Below are positions 35,344 through 43,903 of a DNA stretch of 61,938 bases, in pieces. A model generated the notes under the pieces. It was not told the origin of the DNA. It did no database searches and saw nothing but the letters and a program-made list of their open reading frames with translations. The stretch covers positions 1 through 61,938 of the forward strand of contig NZ_MKQR01000019.1 in NCBI RefSeq assembly GCF_001940455.1. Direction: 5' to 3'. A program made the position numbers and the translations under genes. Numbering within the stretch: the first letter of the stretch is position 1; every line of letters begins with the position of its first letter. Source of the stretch: Actinokineospora bangkokensis. Lineage in GTDB: Bacteria > Actinomycetota > Actinomycetes > Mycobacteriales > Pseudonocardiaceae.

Positions 35344-36468
35344 GTGGCGGAGAGCGAGACGCACCCAGGCACCCCGGGCAGCACTGCGCACAAGGGCGGC
35401 GCGGGGACCGCGCCCACCCCCGAGGGCGGCGGTGAGAGCACGCTGACCGTCGTGCTCGCCGGGTCGGTGAACCTGGCGATCGCGGTGCTCAAGCTGATCG
35501 CGGGCCTGATCACCGGGTCGGCGGCGATGCTGTCGGAGGCCGCGCACTCGGTGGCCGACACCATCACCGAGATCCTGCTGCTGACCGCGCTGCGGGTCTC
35601 GGCCAAGCCCGCCGACCGCGAGCACCCGTTCGGCTACGGCAAGGCGCGCTACTTCTGGTCGCTGCTCGCCGCGGTGTCGATCTTCGCGTCGGGCGCGGTG
35701 TTCGCCCTCTACGAGGGCTTCGCCACCGTCTTCGGCGAGGCCGAGGAGCAGACCTCGCCGGTGTGGGCGTACGCGGTGCTGGCCATCGCCTTCGTGCTGG
35801 AGGGCACCTCCTGGGCCCAGGCGCTGCGGCAGGTGCGGCGCGAGGCCAGGGAGATGGGCCGCAGCTTCGTGCGCGAGCTGCGCGAGAGCGACGACCCCAC
35901 CTCCAAGACCGTGCTCTACGAGGACTCCGCGGCGCTGACCGGCCTGCTGCTGGCGTTCGCGGGCGTCGGCCTGCACCAGCTCACCGGCTCCCCGGTGTGG
36001 GACGGGCTGGCCTCCATCGCCATCGGCGTGCTGCTGGCCGGGGTGGCGTTCCTGCTCGGGCGCACCAACGCGGGCCTGCTCATCGGCAGGCAGGCCGACC
36101 ACGGCCTGGTGCTCGCCATCCGCGACCAGATCGCCGCCGCCGAGGAGGTCGAGGCCGTGGTGGACCTGCAGACGATGCTCATCGGCACCGACCGGGTGCT
36201 GGTGTGCGCGCGGGTCGACTTCGTCGACACCCTCACCGCGGGCGAGCTGGAGCGGGTGTGCGTGCGGCTCGCGGGCGACCTGCAGGAGCGGCACAGCGAC
36301 GTGGCCGAGGTGTTCCTCGAACCGGTGCCCCGCTCGAACGAGGACCTGCGCGCGGCCGTGCTGGCCCGCTACGGCGCGGGCACCCGCATCTCCGAGGTGG
36401 TCCAGGACCACCGCGCCGACGACCCCGCCGAGCAGGGCGGGCGGGACGGGTCCGGGCACCCGGCCTGA
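35344..36468 (+). CDS. Cation diffusion facilitator (CDF) metal transporter
   Basis: 374 residues from GTG. A 35-residue Gly/Thr-rich cytoplasmic tail precedes about six membrane helices. The CDF metal site is visible in helix II (SEAAHSVADTITE, HxxxD) and helix V (YEDSAALTG: acidic plus Asp). A cytoplasmic C-terminal domain follows (about 270-355, DLQTMLIGTDRVLVCARVDFVD), which in CDF proteins dimerises on metal binding. The protein should export Zn2+, Fe2+ or Mn2+ by proton exchange; metal specificity is not readable with confidence. Single-gene unit. Confidence 0.9.
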   Translation: MAESETHPGTPGSTAHKGGAGTAPTPEGGGESTLTVVLAGSVNLAIAVLKLIAGLITGSAAMLSEAAHSVADTITEILLLTALRVSAKPADREHPFGYGKARYFWSLLAAVSIFASGAVFALYEGFATVFGEAEEQTSPVWAYAVLAIAFVLEGTSWAQALRQVRREAREMGRSFVRELRESDDPTSKTVLYEDSAALTGLLLAFAGVGLHQLTGSPVWDGLASIAIGVLLAGVAFLLGRTNAGLLIGRQADHGLVLAIRDQIAAAEEVEAVVDLQTMLIGTDRVLVCARVDFVDTLTAGELERVCVRLAGDLQERHSDVAEVFLEPVPRSNEDLRAAVLARYGAGTRISEVVQDHRADDPAEQGGRDGSGHPA

Positions 36469-36557
36469 GCCCGGCGCGGGAGGCTACAGCGTGGCCTGCG
36501 CCACGCCGCGCAGTGGGTTGCTCACGCAGTGCTGACCGGTGGTGGCAGGATCGAACC

Positions 36558-36764
36558 GTGTCGATCTCTACACCGAATCGTGAGACGGAAGTGTCAGCAG
36601 AGCAGACCGTGCGCTTCACCCCGATCCCCTCGGCGGTGAAGCACTCCCCCACCCCCGCACCCCGCACCCCCTCGGGCGCCCTGCCTCGGCCCCGGCCCCG
36701 CAAGCCGCTGTACAAGCGGATCGCCCGCAGGATCCTCGGCGAAGGCCTGCTCACCAAGCGCTGA
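36558..36764 (+). CDS. Small basic protein, unknown
   Basis: 68 residues from GTG with a GCAGGA site. The first 30 residues are polar, the middle is Pro-rich (TPAPRTPSGALPRPRPRKP), and the end is a short basic amphipathic helix (LYKRIARRILGEGLLTKR). There are no Cys and no membrane segment. A strong terminator directly follows, which supports a real transcript. I do not recognise a family. Possible roles are a nucleic-acid or membrane-surface binding peptide; neither is shown. Confidence 0.55.
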   Translation: MSISTPNRETEVSAEQTVRFTPIPSAVKHSPTPAPRTPSGALPRPRPRKPLYKRIARRILGEGLLTKR

Positions 36765-36776
36765 GCCCGCCGGACC

Positions 36777-36824
36777 ACGTGCGGAAGGCCCCCGCTGCCC
36801 GAGCAGACGGGGGCCTTCGCACGT
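36777..36824. terminator. Bidirectional terminator
   Basis: An 18-bp stem with one bulge (ACGTGCG/CGCACGT and AAGGCCCCCG/CGGGGGCCTT) between the small basic gene on the plus strand and kynU on the minus strand. It reaches the first base of the kynU stop codon. Confidence 0.8.
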
Positions 36825-38002
36825 CAGGACCCCGCGCGCACGGCCTGCCCGAGCGCCGCGACCGCCGCGCGCAGCTGGTCGTCGCGCAGGTAGGGGGCGG
36901 GCCCGAAGCGCAGGTGCTGCCCCCGGCTGTCGGTGGACACCCCCGCCCGCGCCAGCGCCTCGTGCAGCCGCGCCGCGCGCGGGGAGCGCAGCGACAGGAA
37001 CCCGCCGAACGCCTCCCGCGGCCCCGGGTAGCGGCTGATCACCTCCGGCGGCAGGTCGAGCGCGTCGAACTCGTCGGCCAGCAGGGCGTTCTGGTGCAGG
37101 GACACCGCGCGCAGCGCCTCGGGGGTCAGGCCGTGCTCGGCGAAGAAGCCCAGCACGGAGCACGCCCGGTAGTGGCTGACCGGGTCGTAGGTCGCCCCGG
37201 CGAAGCGGGCCGCGCCCGAGCCGTAGGCCACGGTGAACGGGTCCGCCGACGCGGCCAGGGTGTCGAACTCGGCGTACCAGCCGGTGATCACCGGCCGCGC
37301 CGACTCCGCCTGCGGGGGCAGGCGCAGGAAGCAGTTGCCCTCCCCGAGCTGGAGGTACTTGTACCCCCCGCCCACCACCCACGCCTCGTCGAGCCCGGTC
37401 GCATCGAAGGGCAGCGCGCCGAGGGCGTGGTAGGTGTCGACGAGCAGCTGCGCGCCCACCCGCCCGCACGCCGCGGCCAGCCCGCCCAGGTCCGGGACGA
37501 CGTGCGCGGTCTCGTAGAGCACGGCCGAGACCAGCACCGCGGCCGTCCGGTCGTCCACTTCGGACGCCAGCCGCTCGGCCAGGGTGGCGGCGGGCAGCGC
37601 GGGCACCCGCACGACCTCCAGGTGCTCGCCCAGCCGCGACAGCTGGCGGCGCAGGGTGTGGAACTCGCCGTCGGTGGTGACCAGCCGCGGCCGCGAGCGC
37701 AGCGGCAGCGCCGACAGGAACCGCAGCACCAGCTCGTGCGTGTTCACCCCGAGCGCCACCGGGCCGCCGCCGACCAGCGCCGAGTACGCCGCGCGCACCC
37801 GGTCGGCCTTGGCGAACGCCCGCCCCCACTTGGCGTCGACGTCCAGCGCCGCGTCGGTGAAGGCCTCGACCTGCCCGTGCAGCGCCACGTCCGGCCACGC
37901 CTGGTGGGAGTGCCCGGTGAGCAGCAGCCGCTCGGCCACCCGGAACCGGGAGTAGTGCGGCGCCAGCTCCCCCGCCAGCTCCCCTGCCTGCTCGTCGCTC
38001 AC
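36824..38002 (-). CDS. kynU: Kynureninase-type PLP enzyme
   Basis: 392 residues from the GTG that overlaps the kynA stop (GTGA). Aminotransferase class V fold: HTLRRQLSRL substrate region, DTYHALGALPFD with the PLP-binding Asp and His, and the Schiff-base Lys near residue 215 in GGGYKYLQLGEGNCF. Kynureninase cleaves kynurenine to anthranilate and alanine. The typical YKYLNGGPG motif reads YKYLQLGEG here, so it belongs to a divergent branch. Assignment rests strongly on coupling to tryptophan 2,3-dioxygenase. Formylkynurenine hydrolase (kynB) is absent from the window. Confidence 0.78.
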   Translation of the reverse strand: MSDEQAGELAGELAPHYSRFRVAERLLLTGHSHQAWPDVALHGQVEAFTDAALDVDAKWGRAFAKADRVRAAYSALVGGGPVALGVNTHELVLRFLSALPLRSRPRLVTTDGEFHTLRRQLSRLGEHLEVVRVPALPAATLAERLASEVDDRTAAVLVSAVLYETAHVVPDLGGLAAACGRVGAQLLVDTYHALGALPFDATGLDEAWVVGGGYKYLQLGEGNCFLRLPPQAESARPVITGWYAEFDTLAASADPFTVAYGSGAARFAGATYDPVSHYRACSVLGFFAEHGLTPEALRAVSLHQNALLADEFDALDLPPEVISRYPGPREAFGGFLSLRSPRAARLHEALARAGVSTDSRGQHLRFGPAPYLRDDQLRAAVAALGQAVRAGS

Positions 38003-38775
38003 AGCGCCCCCCGCACGGCCCACAGGTCGGGGAACACCGGGGTGAACAGCGTGCCCCGCAGGTACGCGGCGCCGGGCGACCCGCCGGTGCCCAGCTTGGC
38101 CCCGATCGTGCGCTCGACCATCTTCACGTGCCGGTAGCGCCACTCCTGCAGGCCCTCGTCGAGGTCGACCAGGTGCTCGGCCACCGTGGACGGGCCGCCG
38201 TCGTCGGCGTAGACGGCGAGCAGCACCTCCTGCAGCGCGGGCGAGGGCTCCCACGGCTTCGCCACGTCCCTGGACAGCAGCGGCGCGGGCACCTCGTAGC
38301 CGTGCGCGACGAGGTAGGCCAGGAAGGAGTCGAACACCGACGGCCTGCTCATCGCCGCCGCCAGCGACCCCACCCCGGCGTGGTGGTCGAGCACGCGCGG
38401 GTCGCGGCGGCCCAGCACCGCCTCCAGCTCCCGGAACTGCCCGGACTGGAACCCGCTGGAGGCGTCCAGGCGGGCCCGGAAGCTGGTGAACTGCGTCGGG
38501 GTCATCGTCTCCAGCACGTCGACCTGGGCCACCACGACCTTGAGGATCGACAGCACCCGGCGCAGCGTGCGGTTGGCGTGCGCGGTGTCGCCCGCCGCCA
38601 GCACCCGCTGCAGGTGCGCCAGCTCGTGCAGGACCTGCTTGAACCACAGCTCGTACACCTGGTGGATGACGATGAACAGCGGCTCGTCGTGCTCGTCCGA
38701 GCGGGGCCGCTGCGCCCCCAGCACCTCGTCGAGCGCCAGGTAGGACGAGTAGGTCAGCGTCGCGTCGTGCGCCAC
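37999..38775 (-). CDS. kynA: Tryptophan 2,3-dioxygenase
   Basis: 258 residues from GTG with GGAGGG upstream. Heme enzyme opening the indole ring of tryptophan to N-formylkynurenine, the first step of the kynurenine route. Family landmarks: HQVYELWFKQVLHEL (substrate-site His and Glu), FTSFRARLDASSGFQSGQFRELE, and the C-terminal EWRYRHVKMVERTIGAKLGTGGS, which holds the proximal heme His and the GTGGS loop. Length is within the short bacterial class. First gene of a two-gene catabolic unit with kynU. Confidence 0.94.
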   Translation of the reverse strand: MAHDATLTYSSYLALDEVLGAQRPRSDEHDEPLFIVIHQVYELWFKQVLHELAHLQRVLAAGDTAHANRTLRRVLSILKVVVAQVDVLETMTPTQFTSFRARLDASSGFQSGQFRELEAVLGRRDPRVLDHHAGVGSLAAAMSRPSVFDSFLAYLVAHGYEVPAPLLSRDVAKPWEPSPALQEVLLAVYADDGGPSTVAEHLVDLDEGLQEWRYRHVKMVERTIGAKLGTGGSPGAAYLRGTLFTPVFPDLWAVRGAL

Positions 38776-38900
38776 GGGTCCCTCCGATCGGGCGGCGGGC
38801 GCGGGGGTCCCCCGCGCGGGTCGCCCCAGCCAAACACGCCGGGGGCCCGCGGGGGTGCGCGGCCCGCGGGAGCGTCGGTCCCCCCTGCCATGATCGCGGC

Positions 38901-39431
38901 ATGACCGACGAGGCCTTCTGGCAGCTGATCGGCCGGGCCGTCGAGCAGCCCGGCGACCGCGACGAGCGCGCCGAGTGGCTCACCGAGGAGCTGACCAGGC
39001 TCCCCCGCGCCCAGGTCGTCGACTTCGCGACCCGGCTGGCCGCCGTGCGCTGCCGCGCCGACACCCCCGCCCTCGCCGCCGCCGCCCGCCTCATCCACGC
39101 GGGCCAGTGCTCCGAGGACGCCTTCCGCTCCTTCCAGCTCTGGCTGCTCACCCTCGGCCGCGACCGCTTCGACACCGTCGTCGCCGACCCCGACGCCCTG
39201 GCCGACCTGCCCGAGGTGCAGGCGCTCGCCGCCCGCCCGGTGCGCGAGTGGTCCGCCCAGGACTGGCCGGAGTGGGAGAGCCTGGACTACGCCGCCCACG
39301 AGGCCTGGGCCGAGGGCGGCGGCGGGGAGTACGGGCTGGAGCAGGAGCTGCCGGGGGGCAGCGGCACGGTGTCGGCGCAGGCGCCGGTGCCGGTGGAGCT
39401 GCCCCGGCTGGCCGCCCTGTTCGGGGGGTGA
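38901..39431 (+). CDS. DUF4240 domain protein
   Basis: 176 residues from ATG. No Shine-Dalgarno sequence is visible; CATGAT ends 6 nt before the ATG, so the transcript may be leaderless. The DUF4240 domain starts at once (MTDEAFWQLIGRA) and includes FRSFQLWLLTLGRDRFDTVVADPDALAD and WESLDYAAHEAWAE. The protein is acidic and cytoplasmic. Function unknown. Related proteins often sit near DNA-modifying or conflict systems, but none is seen here. Confidence 0.85.
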   Translation: MTDEAFWQLIGRAVEQPGDRDERAEWLTEELTRLPRAQVVDFATRLAAVRCRADTPALAAAARLIHAGQCSEDAFRSFQLWLLTLGRDRFDTVVADPDALADLPEVQALAARPVREWSAQDWPEWESLDYAAHEAWAEGGGGEYGLEQELPGGSGTVSAQAPVPVELPRLAALFGG

Positions 39432-39514
39432 GGGCCCCCGGCGCACGCCGCCCGTGACCAGGCGGGGCGCGGTGGGGGGAAGGTTCGCGGCGCGCGGCTT
39501 GTTACCGTGGTGTG

Positions 39515-39997
39515 GTGAACGTCGAGGTGACCCCGCTGCCCGGGATAGGCACGCGCCAGGACTTCGTGTCCCGATCCGGCCGACGGATCGGGGTGATCAC
39601 GCACCGGGACGGGCACTTCGACCTGATCGTGTCCAAGCACGACGACCCGGACTCGTGCGTGGCGTCGATCCCGCTGACGGTGGACGAGTCGGGGGCGCTG
39701 GCCAACCTGCTCGGGGCGCCGCAGCTGGTGGCGTACCTGGAGGACCAGAACCGGGAGGTCGCCGGGATCAAGACCCGGCAGCTGCCGCTCGTGCCCGGCT
39801 CGCCGTTCGACGGCCGCACGCTGGGCGACACCGCGCTGCGCACGCGGACCGCGGTGTCGGTCGTCGCGGTGGTGCGGGCGGGCACCGTGCACCCGTCGCC
39901 CCGGCCGGACTTCGTCTTCGGCGGCGGGGACCTGCTGATCACCGTGGGCACCTCGGACGGGTTGGCCAAGGCCGCCGACGTCCTCGAACACGGCTGA
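39515..39997 (+). CDS. khtT: KhtT-like TrkA-C regulatory subunit of a K+/H+ antiporter
   Basis: 160 residues. TACCGT (39503-39508) ends 6 nt before the second of two adjacent GTG codons, so translation is probably leaderless. The N-terminal half (GTRQDFVSRSGRRIGVITHRDG) matches the YhaS/KhtT N-domain. The C-terminal half (PGSPFDGRTLGDTALRTRTAVSVVAVVRAG, FGGGDLLITVGT) is an RCK_C/TrkA-C domain that binds nucleotide ligands. In Bacillus, KhtT gates KhtU in response to c-di-AMP and pH. The antiporter follows after 78 nt. Confidence 0.85.
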   Translation: MNVEVTPLPGIGTRQDFVSRSGRRIGVITHRDGHFDLIVSKHDDPDSCVASIPLTVDESGALANLLGAPQLVAYLEDQNREVAGIKTRQLPLVPGSPFDGRTLGDTALRTRTAVSVVAVVRAGTVHPSPRPDFVFGGGDLLITVGTSDGLAKAADVLEHG

Positions 39998-40075
39998 GCA
40001 GGCGAGACCGGCCTGCCCGCCCGGTGCTGAGCGGCGCGGCCGGGTACCGCGACCGAACGAGAAAGCGCAGGACAA

Positions 40076-41257
40076 TTGCACAACACCGCCATCTCCCTGA
40101 TCGAGCTCGGGGCGGTCTTCTTCGGCTTGGGCGTGCTGGGCAAGCTCGCCTGGCGCATCGGCATCTCCCCGATCCCGCTCTACCTGGTCGGTGGCCTGGT
40201 GTTCGGCTCCGGGGGCCTGATCCCGCTCGACGGCATCGAGGGCTTCACGGCGCTCTCCGGTGAGATCGGGGTGGTGCTCCTCCTGCTGCTCCTCGGCCTG
40301 GAGTACTCCGCCGCCGAGCTGGTGACGGGGTTGCGCCGGTCCTGGGTGGCGGGGCTGGTCGACCTGGTGCTCAACGCCGCGCCGGGAGTGCTGGTGGCGT
40401 TCCTGCTCGGGTGGGGCCCGGTGGGCGCGCTGGCGATGGGCGGGGTCACCTACATCTCCTCCTCGGGCATCGTGGCGAAGGTCCTCGGCGACCTGGGCAG
40501 GCTGGGCAACCGGGAGACCCCGGTGGTGCTGTCGATCCTGGTGTTCGAGGACCTGGCGATGGCGCTCTACCTGCCGATCCTCACCGCCCTGCTGGCCGGG
40601 ACGACGCTGCTGGGCGGGTTCACCGCGGTCGGCATCTCGCTGGTGGTGATCACCGTGGTGCTGGTGGTCGCGCTGCGGTTCGGCAAGTACGTCTCGATGG
40701 CCGTCGACAGCCCCGAGCCCGAGGTGTTCCTGCTGCGCGTGCTCGGCGCGGCGCTGCTGGTGGCGGGCATCGCCTCGCAGTTGCAGGTCTCGGCCGCGGT
40801 CGGGGCGTTCCTGCTCGGCATCGCGATCTCCGGCTCCACCGCCGAGAACGCCACCAAGCTGCTGGAACCGCTGCGCGACCTGTTCGCGGCGATCTTCTTC
40901 GTGGTGTTCGGCCTCAACACCGACCCGCGCACCATCCCCCCGGTGCTCGGCTACGCCGTCGCGCTGGCCGTGGTGACCACCCTGACCAAGGTCGCCACCG
41001 GCTGGTTCGCCGCGAGCAGGCAGGGCATCGCCAGGATGGGCCGGGCCCGCGCGGGTGCCGCGCTGGTCGCGCGCGGCGAGTTCTCGATCGTCATCGCCGG
41101 GCTGGCGGTGGCGGCGGGGGCGGTGGACGAGCAGCTGGCGGCGCTGGCGACGGCGTACGTGCTGCTGATGGCGATCCTGGGCCCGGTGGCGGCGCGCGTG
41201 GTGGAGCCGGTGGTGCGGGGGTTGCAGCGCAAGCGGGCGGAGCCCGCTGCCGCGTGA
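40076..41257 (+). CDS. khtU: KhtU-like CPA2 cation/proton antiporter
   Basis: 393 residues from TTG with an AGGA site; no ATG or GTG fits the conserved N-terminus as well. Eleven to thirteen membrane helices. CPA2 signatures: IPLYLVGGLVFG, LLLLGLEYSAAEL, the unwound-helix region GGVTYISSSGIVAKVLGDL, ESPEP-like SPEPEVFLLRVLG, and FFVVFGLNTDP. No C-terminal TrkA-N domain is attached, as expected when the regulator is a separate KhtT. It should release K+ in exchange for protons to control turgor and pH. Confidence 0.9.
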   Translation: MHNTAISLIELGAVFFGLGVLGKLAWRIGISPIPLYLVGGLVFGSGGLIPLDGIEGFTALSGEIGVVLLLLLLGLEYSAAELVTGLRRSWVAGLVDLVLNAAPGVLVAFLLGWGPVGALAMGGVTYISSSGIVAKVLGDLGRLGNRETPVVLSILVFEDLAMALYLPILTALLAGTTLLGGFTAVGISLVVITVVLVVALRFGKYVSMAVDSPEPEVFLLRVLGAALLVAGIASQLQVSAAVGAFLLGIAISGSTAENATKLLEPLRDLFAAIFFVVFGLNTDPRTIPPVLGYAVALAVVTTLTKVATGWFAASRQGIARMGRARAGAALVARGEFSIVIAGLAVAAGAVDEQLAALATAYVLLMAILGPVAARVVEPVVRGLQRKRAEPAAA

Positions 41258-41328
41258 TGCGAAGCCCGCTGGTGGCTCGATGCGGTGGTCGCGCTGCCAG
41301 AAAGGATGAAGGGCGGGACTAGGGAACA

Positions 41329-41376
41329 ACAAGAGCGGGTTCTGGGGGCTTGGTCGCCCTCGGAACCCGCTCTTGT
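41329..41376. terminator. Bidirectional terminator between khtU and rluB
   Basis: A perfect 14-bp stem (ACAAGAGCGGGTTC with GAACCCGCTCTTGT), an inner GGGC/GCCC pairing, and T/A-rich flanks in both directions. Convergent genes end 71 nt and 16 nt away. Confidence 0.8.
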
Positions 41377-41392
41377 CGTGTCCCTGCCTGGG

Positions 41393-42154
41393 TCAGAGGC
41401 CCACGGCGGCGAAGAGGGAGCCGACTTCCTGGCGGTTGAGGGCGCGCAGGGAGCCGGGGCGCTGGTTGCCGAGGCGGACGTCGCCGACCTGGGTGCGGAC
41501 GAGGCTGTTGACGGGGTGGCCCACCTGGTCGAGGAGGCGGCGGACGATGTGCTTGCGGCCCTCGTGCAGGACGACCTCGACGAGGGCCTTGCCCGCGTAG
41601 CTGTCGACGAGGCGGAAGGAGTCGACCTTGACCGGGCCGTCGTCGAGGACGATGCCGTCGCGCAGGCGGCGGCCGAGGTCGCGGGGGACGGGGCCGGGGA
41701 CCTCCGCGAGGTAGGTCTTGGACACCTCGAACGAGGGGTGCATCAGGCGGTGGGCCAGGTCGCCGTCGTTGGTGAGCAGCAGCAGGCCCTCGGTGTCGGC
41801 GTCGAGGCGGCCGACGTGGAAGAGCTTGTCGGCGCGGTTGCGCAGGTAGTCGCCGACGCAGGGGCGGCCCTGGTCGTCGTCCATGGTGCTGTGCACCCCG
41901 CGCGGCTTGTTCAGCGCCAGGTACACCCGGTCCTCGCGGACGTTGACCCGCACGCCGTCGACGTGGATGACCGCCGAGGACGGGTCGACGCGCAGGCCCT
42001 GCTCGCGCACCACCTCGCCGTCGACCTGCACCCGCCCCTGGTCGATGAGGTCCTCGGCGACGCGGCGGGAGGCGATCCCGGCCGCGGACAGGACCTTCTG
42101 CAGGCGGATCCCCTCGGGGGAGGGCTGGGACCCGCGGGTGGGGCTAGGTGACAT
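41393..42154 (-). CDS. rluB: 23S rRNA pseudouridine synthase (RluB/RsuA family)
   Basis: 253 residues; the ATG lies inside the end of scpB (11-nt overlap). An S4 RNA-binding domain (IRLQKVLSAAGIASRRVAEDLIDQGRVQVDG) is followed by the RsuA-type catalytic domain with YLALNKPRGVHST and the catalytic Asp in GRLDADTEGLLLLTNDG. The enzyme isomerises a uridine of 23S rRNA, near position 2605 by homology. Last gene of the parA-RHH-scpA-scpB-rluB unit, in the same order as in mycobacteria. Confidence 0.93.
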   Translation of the reverse strand: MSPSPTRGSQPSPEGIRLQKVLSAAGIASRRVAEDLIDQGRVQVDGEVVREQGLRVDPSSAVIHVDGVRVNVREDRVYLALNKPRGVHSTMDDDQGRPCVGDYLRNRADKLFHVGRLDADTEGLLLLTNDGDLAHRLMHPSFEVSKTYLAEVPGPVPRDLGRRLRDGIVLDDGPVKVDSFRLVDSYAGKALVEVVLHEGRKHIVRRLLDQVGHPVNSLVRTQVGDVRLGNQRPGSLRALNRQEVGSLFAAVGL

Positions 42155-43085
42155 CGTCGATCGCTTCCACTTCCGGCAACAGCGGGGCGATCGGGGGGAG
42201 GTCCTCCAGCGAGGACAGCCCCAACCGCTCCAGGAACAACTCGGTCGTCGTGTACAGGATCCCACCCGTCTCCTGGTCGTTCCCGGCCTCCTCGATCAGG
42301 CCGCGGACCACCAGCGTGCGGATGACCCCGTCGACGTTCACCCCGCGCACCGCGGCCACCCGCGCGCGGGTCACCGGCTGGCGGTAGGCGATCACCGCCA
42401 GGGTCTCCAGGGCGGCCCTGGTGAGCTTGGCGCGCTGCCCGTCGAGCAGCAGCTTCTCCACCACCGGGGCGAACCGGTCGCGGGTGAACAACCGCCACCC
42501 CGGGCCCACCCGGCGCAGGTCGATGCCGCTGCCCGCCTCGGTGTAGCGGGCCTGCACGCGGCGCAGCGCCTCGCGCACGCGGCGCACCGGCTGGTCGACC
42601 GCGCCCGCGAGGACCTCGGTCTCCGCCGGGGCGTCGACCACCAGCAGCACGGCCTCCAGGGCGGCGTCGAGGTCGTCGTCGGCGGTCAGGTCGGGGAACC
42701 GCTGCCCGGTGGTGACCGCCTCCCCGTCGACCTCCTCCTCCGGCGGCAGGGCCGCGGCGAGCTGGGCCACGGCGTCCTCGGTGGCGCCGTCGACCAGGTC
42801 GGCGCCGTCGCCGTCGCCAGCAGTCAGCACCGCGCTGCCCTTGCCCGCCTCCTCCGGGTCCGCCATGGGCACCGGGCCGGGCGGCTCTCCCTGGTCGAGG
42901 GCGGGTTCCGGCGCGGGGTGGGTGGGCGCGGGCGCGTCCGGGGCGGGCGGCGGGTCGAGCACCCCGGTGCCCTTGCCCGCCTCCTGGGGGTCGATCCCGG
43001 CGCGGGGTGTGAACAGGCCCGCCAGCCGCTCGGCGACCTCGTCGCTGACGCGGAGGTGGTCGTCGCCGTCGGGGGTGGTGCTCAC
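42144..43085 (-). CDS. scpB: Segregation and condensation protein B with long N-terminal extension
   Basis: 313 residues from GTG overlapping the scpA stop. The tandem winged-helix ScpB core begins near residue 135 (DLDAALEAVLLVVDAPAETEVLAGAV) and continues through WRLFTRDRFAPVVEKLL, KLTRAALETLAVIAYRQPVTRARVAAVRGVN and GILYTTTELFLERLGL. The kleisin ScpA and the SMC ATPase are its partners in chromosome compaction. The first 130 residues are Pro/Ala/Glu-rich and disordered. They hold two related motifs, DPQEAGKGTGVL and DPEEAGKGSAVL, a short duplication absent from typical ScpB proteins of about 180-200 residues. Confidence 0.92.
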   Translation of the reverse strand: MSTTPDGDDHLRVSDEVAERLAGLFTPRAGIDPQEAGKGTGVLDPPPAPDAPAPTHPAPEPALDQGEPPGPVPMADPEEAGKGSAVLTAGDGDGADLVDGATEDAVAQLAAALPPEEEVDGEAVTTGQRFPDLTADDDLDAALEAVLLVVDAPAETEVLAGAVDQPVRRVREALRRVQARYTEAGSGIDLRRVGPGWRLFTRDRFAPVVEKLLLDGQRAKLTRAALETLAVIAYRQPVTRARVAAVRGVNVDGVIRTLVVRGLIEEAGNDQETGGILYTTTELFLERLGLSSLEDLPPIAPLLPEVEAIDDVT

Positions 43086-43903
43086 CCGTACTCCTCCTCA
43101 GATCCGGCGGGGACCGCGTCCGGGTCCGGGTCGCCGGTCCACTCCACCAGCAGGTCACCCAGGGGTTCCGGCTGCTCGAAGAGCACCGTCGCCTCCCGGT
43201 ACAGCTCCAGCAGCGCCAGGAACCTGGCCACCTTCTCCACCGTGTCGCAGCCCTCGGTCAGCTCACCGAAGGTGGCCCGGCCGCGCTCGCAGAGCACCGC
43301 CCGCAGCTGCTCGGCGGTCTCCTTGATCGACACCGCGCGCTGGTGGATGTGCTCGGTGGCCACCACCGGCGGCGGCTTGGGCCGGAACACCGCGGCGGCG
43401 ATCTCGGCGAAGCGCGCCGGGTCCACCCCGAGCATCACCTCGGGCAGCAGGTCGGCGAAGCGCTCCTCCAGCGACACCGACCGCGGGTAGCGGCGCAGCG
43501 CGGTGGACTCCAGCTCCCCGAACAGCGCCGCCACCTGCTTGTAGGCGCGGTACTGCAACAACCGGGCGAAGAGCAGGTCCTTGGCCTCCAGCAGGGCCAG
43601 GTCGTCCTCGTCGTCGACCTCGCCCTGGGGCAGCAGCCTGGCCGCCTTGAGGTCGAGCAGGGTGGCCGCGACGACCAGGAACTCCGTGGTCTCGTCGAGG
43701 TCCCAGTCGTCGCCGAGGGCCTTGATGTGGGCGATGAAGTCGTCGGTGACCCGGTGCAGGGCCACCTCGGTGACGTCCATCCGGTGCTGGGAGATCAGCT
43801 GCAGCAGCAGGTCGAACGGGCCCTCGAAGTTGGCCAGCCGGACGGTGAAGCGCCCGTCGCCCGGCTCCGCCGCGACCTGCGGCGGGTCGGCCACGGCGGT
43901 CAC
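43082..43903 (-). CDS. scpA: Segregation and condensation protein A (kleisin)
   Basis: 273 residues from GTG, overlapping the RHH gene stop by 4 nt. N-terminal SMC-binding region (FTVRLANFEGPFDLLLQLISQHRMDVTEVAL), the hydrophobic stretch FLVVAATLLDLKAARLLP, and the C-terminal winged helix that contacts the other SMC head (GCDTVEKVARFLALLELYREATVLFEQ). It bridges the two SMC heads and binds ScpB dimers. Coupled on both sides by stop-start overlaps. Confidence 0.95.
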   Translation of the reverse strand: MTAVADPPQVAAEPGDGRFTVRLANFEGPFDLLLQLISQHRMDVTEVALHRVTDDFIAHIKALGDDWDLDETTEFLVVAATLLDLKAARLLPQGEVDDEDDLALLEAKDLLFARLLQYRAYKQVAALFGELESTALRRYPRSVSLEERFADLLPEVMLGVDPARFAEIAAAVFRPKPPPVVATEHIHQRAVSIKETAEQLRAVLCERGRATFGELTEGCDTVEKVARFLALLELYREATVLFEQPEPLGDLLVEWTGDPDPDAVPAGSEEEYG

